Origin: Silurus meridionalis
Lineage: Eukaryota; Chordata; Actinopteri; Siluriformes; Siluridae
NCBI RefSeq assembly: GCF_014805685.1
Contig: NC_060892.1
Span: 6,482,490-6,546,489, forward strand
Length of the DNA: 64,000 nt
Reading direction: 5' to 3'
Below the pieces are notes generated by a model. That model was not told where the DNA came from. It searched no databases and saw nothing but the letters and a program-made list of their open reading frames with translations. Both the position numbers and the translations under genes were made by a program. Shown here one piece after another: positions 11,270 through 23,200 of this stretch; positions within the stretch are counted from its first letter, which is position 1, and every line of letters starts with the position of its first letter.

Positions 11270-14200
11270 GTAAAATATTTTTATATGATTATTTCTTTTA
11301 CGCCTTGTATAAACGACTTACATTTTAAACCATTCAAGACTCCGAATACACTCGTAAATAAGTCGTAGTCGTTTTAAAAATGCGCCTGCATTCCTGGTTC
11401 CGCTTTTATAATGACTATGGTTAGCATAGCTTTGCACTTCGGATTACGTTTTTAAATTCCAACCCGTTTTCCGACAAGTCCCGCCTGCTGCATTAGGATT
11501 GGATAGAAACCTATTTTCGGGTTTTGTCACCCAATCAGAGCGCACACTAGGATACACTTTTAGCCAATCCTAACGCAGAAACTGGAAAATTGCCGGATTA
11601 CAGGCGGGTTCTTTTCTCAGCTAGTAATATTGTATGCGACCCGAGAGACCTAGCTAGCATCAGGATCGTTTCTCATGTGATCTGCGGTCCGAATAAAGTG
11701 ATCAGTGATAGATTTAGGATCACCAAGGCTGTGATTTATACATTATTCGGTTAGAGAGTTAATTTATAACTAAGGACATTTCGTTTCAGTCGATTTAATT
11801 GATTAATTCTAGAAGTATTTTGCTGATTAGAGGGTTTTCATCTTAATGAGAATATTTTCACTTTCGCTTCTTCTCTAGTAAATAACTTTCACTTTCCTCC
11901 TAACTTTCGCTATATCGAAAGGCATTTGAGAAACTCTTGGCAGGGTTCTGATGTAAACCATAATCAGAATGACAACACATCAAACTGGAGTAATGGGATG
12001 GATGAAGCAGTCACATAAATCTGATTCACCTCTCAGCATTTTCTCCTCCAACTACATCGTATTTCCTTACACTCAATATAATCTGATTTACAATTATTTC
12101 AAAGTAGATTGGTCCATTCCTTCTACGGTAGAAGACCGTAACCCGGTGGTTACACGATCAATTCAATACGGTTTTATTTGTAAACGCGTTTAACAATGGA
12201 CATTGTCCCGAAGCAACTTTTACAGAGATAAACGGGTTATAAAATATGAAATTATAGGTTCCTTTAAGTTTATCCGTAAAGAGCGAGCCGGATGTGGCAC
12301 TGGTAACGAAAAATTCAATTCGATTTGTATAGCGCTTTTTACAGTGGACATTGTTCCAAAGCAGCTTTACAAGGAGAGATAAAGAGGTTATAAAAACTCC
12401 CTGAGATGGTATGAGGAAGACATCTTGAGAGGAACCAGAGTAAAAAAGTTAACCCATCCTCGTCTGGGTGGAACCAAATGTCCATTTGTTACACTTCTAT
12501 GATTGTTAAGGTGTGTACTGTTCAGTAATAGGTCTTTGTCATTAATAGGCAGAATGAACTTGTATTAATGTCAAGTCAAGAAGCTTTTATTGTCATTTCA
12601 TATAGCTGTTTCTCCAGAGCTCTGGTGCTACATAAAACAGCATAGAGCTACATCACAGAACACAGAGTGAAGGACTAAAAGGAGTTTTTCTAGCCACATA
12701 AAGTGCATTGTGTGCAAATAGACAATACAATATAGTGTAGAACAGACACACAAAAAATGTAGACCTGTGTACATTCTGTATAATGTTATACAGTACAATG
12801 TACAAAAAAAGAAATAACTGTAAACAAAAGTGTCAGGGGGTGTTTTGAAATGCAGTCCAATTAAATTTGCATAGCGCTTTTAATAATGGACATTATGATC
12901 CCAAAGCGGCTTTTCAGAGATAAATAGGTTACAAATGTATTTGGTAGTGCATGCATGTTTATCCCTAATGGGCAAGTGGGGATTGTGACAAAGAAAAACT
13001 CCCTGAGATGGCACAAGGAAGAAACCTTGAAATAAAAACAGACTCGAAAGAGAACCCATCCTCATCTGGGTATCACTGAATGTTTATTATTTACAGTTCC
13101 ATCACTAAGTTTTCTGTTCGCACTGACAGTTCACAAGCTGTTTACACCAGTTTTAGTCCTAAACCATTGTAGCAGACTGTTTGCATCAACTACAGTCCAA
13201 ATCTCTTTTCATAGTACTTGAGTTGCTCAGTAACTTAAATCTTTGGGCTGGTCATGACCCGGCTGGTTTCCAGTCGGATCTGTAAAGACGACCACATATG
13301 ACAACCTAGTCTAGGAATATTGTGGTATTCATTGACTTTTTTTGGCACATTCTTGTAAATGTAATTAAAATTCGAACTGAAACAAACTTGATCTATCTGC
13401 TGGTCATACATGAGCTCACAGACTCCTGCAATGGGTTAGAGTGTCTCTGATGGACTCTCTTGACTCTATCAGAAAGCTGAGACAGTTCTGGGATCAAACG
13501 GATGACCTTCAGGAGGAAAAGGCTTTTCTGTAGCATAGGCGTGTAAAACAACGCTCCCCTGATCCCTGACAGCTCATCTTATTTTGTGCCCATGAGACCG
13601 GCACCTTCAGGAAATCCCATCCACTGAGGTTCATGCAGAAGTTATGTCATGCATGCGTGTTCTGCCCCGAGCGTCAGCTGTTCGTTTTTGGATCATGAGC
13701 CGTCATTGGTAGATATGAGCGGATAAAATTCTAAAGGCCAGGTCTATTTTTATTTCTCTGTTAGTGAGATGAAAACTTTTCCTGAGCTGCGATCACATGC
13801 GAAAACTTTCTCTCGGAGATTCAAAAGCTGTTTATCACACCAGCTTTTCTTGACGTTGGAGCTCTTTTTTTTTCAGGGCTTGTCATTATTTAATCTCACA
13901 ACCTTCCGAACCACTGCCCCGTGTCTAAACCACTTAGCTACCACTTCTCGTATTGTTCTATCACAACATTAAGCAACACACACACACACAAACCAAACAG
14001 GACATTCTTATACATATAACGTGTATAGCACATTTCTGATGCACTCTTTTTTTTTATGATTGTTCTTGTTTCTTCACTACACTATATTGTCCTGCACTGC
14101 TTTGTCCCACAATATTGTGCACTTTATATCCTCTGTTTATACATTTTAGTTAGTTAGTTAGTAACTTCAGGATAAAACTCATTGAGAGACACCAAACCCA

Positions 14201-17200
14201 CCACATTGCAGAAATTAGTGGAAATATATAAAATCTAATCGAAAGAACTAGGAAACAACTAGAATAAATACACAGTAATGCGGTCAAGTATCGCAGAACC
14301 AACTTCCAACCTCTCTGTATTTTTCTGCATGTAATTTTGAAAAACTCCTGTTTGTCTTTTTCTTTTGTAATATAATTTTTTCACATCGTGGGAGCCTTTA
14401 ATTAAGAATCTCCCTGCAAAAACTATCGACTGTATTAGAGGTCGACTAATGGTCGGTTTTAGCGATAGATAGGTTGGATCATACTTGCCGATAACCAATC
14501 AGCCAATAATGTTTTTTAATGGATATTGGATGGCATCAGTAAATGCCTTTAGGGGCTGCTCTTGTAATGACAGCGTACCGGAAAAACTATCGCTATGGAT
14601 TTGTGCCGATAGTTCCAGCAATTAACAATCAGTGCCGATTAATCGGCCGACCTTTAGACTACACTCCTGTGTATAAATGATGAACTTGATGTGCAATGTC
14701 ATGTTTCAGGGGTTCGTCAAAGACGTTCATGAGGATTCGCTCTCCATCTCGTTCGAGAACAAGTACGCACTTTTCTGATTCACACTCATTTTGATTCAAT
14801 ACCAAAAAAAAAAAAAAAACGACTGTCATCATTGTTGTGTAATCATTATTCCTTTTCCACATTAGTTGGCAGCCGGAGAGACAGGTCCCGTTCTGTGACG
14901 TGCGCTTGCCTCCTCCAGCTGACGTGAAGAAAGAGATTGGCGAAGGAGACGAGGTGGAGGTGAGCAGTCTGCGAGACTTTGCATTTCTCAAAACCGCTTT
15001 ACAAGTGTAATGTTACAACTTCTAATTGTTTCTCAGATCCTCTCGAGGGCAAACGAGCAGGAACCATGTGGCTGGTGGCTCGCCAAAGTACGCATGATGA
15101 AGGGAGATGTGAGTATACAGCGGAGATCCCATACACAACTTTTCACTTTCTGTTTCTGCATCATCTGCAGCACCACGCCAACTCTCTCTCCCTTTTCCTT
15201 TCAGTTCTACGTGATCGAGTACGCAGCCTGCGACGCCACGTACAACGAGATTGTCACGTTCGAGCGTCTACGGCCGGTGAACCTCAACAAAGCTGTGACG
15301 GGAAACACCTTTTACAAGTGCACCGTTCCTGTTCCTGATGACCTGAAAGCCGCGTGAGTGCACTCTATTTATTTATTTATTTATTTAATTCATTACTTAT
15401 TTAAATGAAGTTTAACAAGGTCACCTTATTAAGACACCACGGTGAGTGATGCAGGAACTCCAGTAAAACCCAAGGATAAGTCTGCAGCTTTCCTTTCCTA
15501 CAAAAATTATTATAATAAAAAAATTGCATAATTACATTTGTTTTTAAAAACAAAAAAGTATTTTTTAAATATAAAAAATGTTTTATCTTCAGAACGTGTC
15601 GTTTTTATTTTAACCTATTTTACCTCTCAAATTAGATCATTTATCTTTTTTCTCACCCTTTTACCTTTTAATCCCCAAATCTCCATAAAACCGTTCAAAC
15701 CTGTGCTTTTGTCCACCCAAAGTATACTTTTTTCTTTACTCATATACTCTTGCATAATCTATCATTAGCCAAAAGATATGAACTCATTCAGTCATTCTAA
15801 AATCCCTCTATACACCCCTATGAGCTCTCCATGGTGCCAAAATTGCACTTTTTTTAAACTCCAGAAAAATCTGTTTTATTCTGATTACCTCATAAAATGT
15901 CAAATTTCCAAATGTCTCTTTGAACCGCCACTTTTTAACCCCTTTACTCCTCAAAAGCTAATTTTATCTTGCAGAATCACATTCCACTCGCTATCTTCCT
16001 TCAAAATCTTAATTTTATTCCCTTTAACGTAATGAAATCTATCATTTACTTATTAAAACTTATTTCCCATGCTTTGTCAGTATGCCCCTTGACTTTTTTT
16101 TCCAAAGCTACCCCTACTAAACTCGCCCTGTTCTTTCCGTTTTTTTTTTTACTCTCTCTCAATTATACTCCAAAATGACACTTTTAACTTATTCAGTGGT
16201 CAAATCTCAATTAATTTCCAAAACTCTCCATTTTAGTGAATCTAGAAACACACATACTTTCTTTCTTGTTCCTTATAAAACCTTGTTTGTTTGTTTTTGT
16301 CCCCCGAAGTTGTGAGAGTGAGCTTGCTCATAAGGACTTTAAGAAGGCTGTAGGAGCAAGCAGGATCGTCTTTAACCCTGAAGGGTGTGATCTGCTTGTC
16401 CTGGTGAGTGCTCAACATGTTCACATGCATTTACACTTTTAGGACAAACAAAAATACATTGTGTATGATTTACAAAATTGATTTGAAGCCTAGTAGGTCT
16501 AGTTTACTTTCAAAATATTCACAAAAATTCATATTAACTGTTAGGATAAATATACATTATATTGACAAACGTTTGTGGACACCTGACCATAAGATTTTAA
16601 ATTTTGCTGTTTTAATAATCTACACTCTTGTGGGAAGATGAGCCATTAGATGTTAGTGTGCTTGTGGAGACTTTGGTTAATTTATCCACATAGTAATGTG
16701 TTCCAGGCCACCCCAAAGGCCACCCCAAAGGCCACCCCAAAGACTAATCTTCCAATTGCAATATAACTGGAAAAGTCAGGTGTCCCAATACTTATGTCAT
16801 ATATCATGTATGTGACATTTAATGTGTGCTCTTAATTTATACATTGCATGCTGAGTCTTGCATTAAATAAATAAATAAAATTGTATATATTAGATATTCT
16901 ATGCTATAAATATAATTAATTTAATCCTTGTATTTAATAAAATGTTGAGCTTTTTAAGTGTCATATTTTTCTCAAAAAACAGAAGCTTTGCATTATTTTC
17001 ACTTTTTAAAAACCTTTTGTTTATAACCCACATATGCCACTCTAAAAAAGGCTCCTACATAATCAAATGTTAAAGTTGAAAAAGCTCAGTTTTTATTTCC
17101 TTTTGACATCATGAGCAATTCTTTCTCACACTTTATGTCCTAGTGTCTGCCATTTATTTATTTTTTTAACCACCCCTTTCCTTCCATTTACTTCAATTCA

Positions 17201-20200
17201 TATGTAGCTCTTCAAAGTCTTCTTTACCTGGCAAATCCATACTCACAATTCACAATTCTCCCAAAGTTCTCTCACATTTCTAAAAAAAAAAAGAAAATGT
17301 AAGAAACCTAGATTGTTTCCTTTTGAGGCAGCACCTGTATGCACAATGAAAGGTCAAATGTTTATTGATTTGATGTGTGTGTTTGTGGTGTTGTACAGTC
17401 TGTAAACGAGGTGACAGTGAAGAGAGTGTCTCTCTTGAGTGACATGCACTTGAGGAGTATCCGGACTAAACTCATGTTAATGTACAGGAACGAGGAGGCC
17501 ACAAAGCACTTAGAGGTAACGACACGTTTCCCAGAAGCCAGTGTAGTTCCTTTTCTCCTCTAGAGACAGTGAGGGTAAAGAATAGCACAAAAAGCCTGAT
17601 GGACTGCATTTAAGACTGTTTTACTTTTAAAAAAAATGAATTGGATATGATTTGACACAGAAGACTTTGTAGTTATTTGCATTAGTTTGTAATAAGACTA
17701 GTGTTTCCCAGTGCACGAAGCAGTTGGCATCAGCGTTCCAGGAGGAGTTCACGGTGAGGGAAGACCTGGTGGGTCTCGCCATCGGCAGCCACGGCACAAA
17801 CATCCAGCAGGCCAGGAAAATTCCAGGAGTGACGGCCATAGAGCTGGACGAAGAGAGCGGCACGTTCAGGATTTACGGAGAGGTATAAGTCAGTCATGTC
17901 AGTCCGGATCTTTGATCATCTCTAGCATGAAGATGTGTGTATTAATGTATCGGTCATAAATTCTCTTCAGACGACCGAGGCTGTCCAGAAAGCAAGGAGC
18001 TACCTGGAGTTCCTGGAGGAGTCTGTACAAATTCCCAGAAATCTAGTTGGTAGGTGTGAACCTTCCCCAACCTTTTTTTTGTTTATTCGAGTTTTTCGCT
18101 CACGGTTTGTTCTGTCGCAGGCAAAGTGATCGGTAAAAACGGTAAGGTCATTCAGGAGATCGTGGATAAATCCGGGGTGGTGCGAGTACGGATTGAAGGA
18201 GACAACGACAACAACCTTCCAGGCAAGAGGTGAGCTCTCGTTCTCAAGGAAGTTTCTTTCTGATCTCTTTAATATAAAGAGTAGTGTTAATGGCCCTTCT
18301 GTGGTATTTTATTATTATTGAAATTGCAGGGAATGGTGCCCTTCACGTTTGTCGGTACAAAGGAGAGCATCGGAAACGTTCAAGTTCTCCTGGAGTACCA
18401 CATCGCTTACCTGAACGTGAGTAGTGACGAAATGGAGATTTTGGACAAATGATGATAACTTGTATGGTGATGGTGGTGTCTAAAGATTGTGTGATTGTTT
18501 CCTTGTTATTTTTGTGTAGGAGGTTGAACAGTTGAGGTTGGAGCGGCTGCATATCGACGAACAGCTGCGTCAGATCGGTTCGGGTTTCCGCCCCATTTCT
18601 GCACGTTCCACCGAGAAAGACAAAGAGAAGAGCTACGGGACGGAGGAAGGCGTCTCCACTGTCACACTGCACTCTGGGCGCTCCTACACGGGCCGGGGGC
18701 GCGCACGCAGGGCCGCCAACCACAACTCAGCTTACGGTAACACACTTAATTATGATGTGTTTGGCTGCTTCTTGCTTTATGCATTTTTTTAAAGAAATGT
18801 AAAAACATTCACGTTTTTTACATTATTTTCTTTTTCTCAATTTGCCTATGATACATTAATGATGCATATGAAGCAGCTTCCAAAAGATTCACCCCTGTTA
18901 CAATGCAGTGTGATCCGATTTCGATTTGATTCAGCACAATGCGATTCAATGCAATACAATGCCATGGAAAGAATTTCACAAACACGCCTTTGTAGTGCAA
19001 AAAAAAGATTCAATAAAACCAGAGTTTTTTCCTGTTCTGTCTCCAGGAAGATGCAGCTCTACCTCTGCCATGTTAATCTATTCTATGTGACTCTCAGACA
19101 CTCCTCGGTCTCTGTAGTGTTGATTTGTAGCGTTGACTTTTTTCACATTGTTGCTGACACACCGAATCTTACCATCTCTAGTATATACTGTATACACAGT
19201 ATCTCTCAAAAGTTAGTACACCCCTCACATTTCATCAACCATTTTAGTATATTTTTTCAAGGGATAATACTATCGAAGTGAAACTGGGATATATTGTAGA
19301 GTAGTCAATGTGCAGCCTCTATAGACTATATATATACACACACATACATACACATACATACACTGATTAGGCATAACATTATGACCACCTGCCTGATTTT
19401 GTGTTGGCCCCCCTGTTGCTGCCAAAACAGTCCTGACCCATGGAGCATTAGCTTCTTCAGCAATTTGACCTACAGGAGCTTCTTTGTTGGATTAGACCAC
19501 ACGGGCCAGCCTTTACTAACAATCCCCCCCAACCACCATGCATTGATGAGACCCGCCCATGACCCTGTCGCCGGTTCACCTCTGCTCCTTCCATTGAACA
19601 CATTTGATAGATACAGCCCATGAGTTTTGCAGTTTTGGAGATCCTTTGACTTAGTCGTCTAGTCATCACAATTTGGTCCTCATTTTCTCTGCTTCTAACA
19701 CATCAACTTTGAGTATAAAATGTTCTTTTGCTTTCTAATATAATCCCACTAACTAATATATGTATGGATGTATATAAATACAAGTGTAACATGAATCCTG
19801 CTTGTCCATAGGAACGAACTCTGAGCACTCGTACACCTCGGAGACCGATTCTGAGCGGAGAGATGAGCTGAGTGACTTCTCTCTAAAAGAAGTCGAGGAC
19901 GAGCGTGGTGTCCAGGCCAGGAACAACAGGAGAAGAGGGGCAGGAGTCAGAGGTCGTGGTGGCTCAGGAGTCCAAGGTCGTGGGGCTGGAAGAGGCTCAG
20001 GGAGCACCATGAGCTCAGGTACATTTAGAAACAAAAGAAAAAAAACAGCTTCTGACATGTTTTTTTACAACATGTGCTGAAAAGTGATTAGATGAGCTGA
20101 GGAAGATCTCAACAGGTGTAAATTAAAGCGAAGAGTTTTGTGTAAATGAATTATCATGCCCATCAAAAAAGAGATGGGATTCCAAAAACTTGGTTATCTT

Positions 20201-23200
20201 TCCTGTGGCCTTTGAACAGGTCTGTTAGAGAATAGACCTGTTCTGGAAAAAAAAAAACAATGTTTAAAAGGGAATGGACAGAGAGATATGCATTTATTCT
20301 CTGCTTCAGAGGATATTTCTGGAATATATTTTGTTTTCTTGGCAGTTCTGAAGGATCCGGACCGGAACCCCTACAGTATTCTGGACACCTCTGAGTCGGA
20401 TCAAATTGCCGATGCAGAAGCAAGCGAGTGCGAACCCAGTTCTCGGAGCCGACGCTCGCGACGCCGGCGCCCTGAATCTGACGACAACACATCACTCAGC
20501 GAGAACGGCCTCGGCAAGTACACACACTTTCACATTGCTTCTCATCTTCACACACAACTTGCTGCTTTGGCAGGAAGTCTGAACAGTTTAGTGTAGGTTT
20601 GTTTTGTTTTTTTGTTATTTTAACTCTTGGCACCTGAAGGTTGTGTAAGCTGTAGTAACCTTCAGCTCAATGCTAAAGTGAACCCAGAAGCAGTCCTGAG
20701 GTTGAGTAACGCTGAGATTTCATCTACTCTGCTGTAGATGAGCCTAAGTCTAAACCCCCACGGCAAAACCGCAGCCGTCGCCGGCGCATTCGGCCTCCTG
20801 AAGAGAAACAGCCAGGTAGTGCAGTAGCGCATGAACCTAAAGTGTGCATGGAGTGAGCCTTAACCAGTGTGTACTGAGTGTCACTCACTCTTTAAAGGAG
20901 TTTTTGAAGGCTTAACTAGATACATTGTGTTTTTAAAATGTGGATTTCCAACAAATGATTACTTGCTAATAAGTAAACATTTTTGTTTTTTTCTCTCATA
21001 AACACCAGCATTTTACCAACTATTAATTTGTTTTAAATAAAAGAACAACACATACTACTTAAAAATGTATTGTTACGGATCTTTTACACAGAACCTACAA
21101 AAAAGTGTAAACTCCCCTTTCTGGAAGTTTCCAAAAACTTTACCTCTGGCTGTTACAAAGCTCTGACACTGGAGACTCCTTTCTATAAACGTTAAACACA
21201 TTCTCCTCACATTATCAATGATTGTGTAAATCATTAATTTGCGTCTGCACTATTGTCAGAGCTGGTCTTAGGACATTCATCCGTATGTATAACACATTTT
21301 TGGCACGAGTCACGGTCATGCTAACTACTAAACATTCTCTTCTCTGTATTTTGCAGCACGGAATGTGTTTTTACATACAGTGTATGTCAAAAGTCTGGAA
21401 ACACACAACCTTTTATAGTTTTTGATACGTGCATGTTTCTTTTGTTTCTATGCAATTGAACAGTAAATAATTGGAAGAAAGTTTCGAGGACAGATTTTTG
21501 GACATTTTTGGCTCTAACAGAGGAATGTATGTATGACTGATACCAGGAGAGATGATATCAGACTGCTCACATTCAAACATGGAGGTGGAAGCTTAATGAT
21601 TTGGGGTTGTATTGGAGCAGGGAAGGTTGAAGAATTATTCCGGGTGAAGGGAAAACTGATCCAACATGGCCACCATTCCACACTCCAACATCATGAAATT
21701 CAGTGTGGACTGCGGCTCATTGGAACCGACTTCACCATACAACAAGACAATGAGCTCCAGCATACGTCAAAGCTCTAAATGTTATATAGAGATTGAGTGT
21801 TATCTTTAATGGAAAAGGCCTGCCCAGTCACTGCACCTAAATCCTCCTGAACCGCTCTGGGACGAACTGGATCACAAGCTCAAGAAGAAATCTGCTAGTG
21901 AAAACAACTTTGGAAAAGAGGCGTGAAAAAGTATTTCAGCTGAATGTTTGGAGAAACAAACTGTCCGCATGCCAAGAGCACGTAAAGCATTCATTCATGC
22001 TAAGAGAGGATTTTGCAATGAAAACATCTGTACATTATATACCATTAAACGACTTAGTTGGTTGCATATAAACCAAAGGAGCATGCATGTGCCTCTCAAA
22101 AACCATAAGTCCAGGTGTTTTTTTACAGGCACTGTAATATGTAATAATTAAACAGGTTTTAATGGAAGATGTTTTTTGTTGCAGTCACCGTGGCCGATTT
22201 TATATCACGTGCTGAATCACACAGCAGACAGAGAACACCCCGAGAACTGAAGAAGAATAAAAAAGACTTGGTAGGTCTGAATTCCTGCTGTTTATGATAT
22301 AAATTATATATCAGTATAAATATCGTAAAATATTATACTTAGACATAATTATTCCACTGTCAGATCCTAAAATAGTTTTACTTATCACCATAGTGCTTTT
22401 AAATCCCAGATTGTGATTGGCCAGAGGGTGCGAATTGTTTCTCTATAGCAGAAGCTCTGATAGTAGTGCAGCTGCAATTCACATATGTATGTTAACAATC
22501 TTCTAATACCCTATCGTTTCTATAGAAACAGCTCATTCACACAGACTTGTCTAGTAAATAGATTAGAAAACATGGCAGTGACTTCAGAAGTCAGAACCAG
22601 GTGCCTTGCTTTTTTTCACAGGAACGTGAGAAGCTACACTATATGAACAAAAGGTATTGGGACACCTGACTTTTCCAGCCATATGTGATTCTTTCCTAAA
22701 CCTACCACAAAGATGGAGATACACAATTGTACTGGATGTCTATTGAGAAAAGCCAGCTCCATTAAGTTATTGTTTACATGGTCTGGATGGAAAGATCTTG
22801 AGTGGCCTGCTGGAACGCTGACTGCACACCAGGCCTCCTCATCCTACCCACATCGGTACATGATTTTACTAACGCCCTTGTTGCTGAATGAGAAAAGTCT
22901 GCACAAGCACACTTAAAAAATTTAGAACATCATCTCTGAAGAGTGGAGATTATTATAACAGCAAATGGGGACTAAATGTGGAAAGGAATGTTCATAAATC
23001 ACATACAAATCATAGTGTCAGGTGTCCATACTTTTGTTCATATGGCGTATGTATCTCTAAGTCTCATTTACTTCCAAGTGAGAAAAAAGAAGGAAAGGCT
23101 GGTCCCGGAACCAGTTATTATTACTATTAGTTACAAGAAGAACTCGTGTTCATCAATGTTTTGGAACAATAAATGTAACTAAAAAGATTTTGGATGTTTT

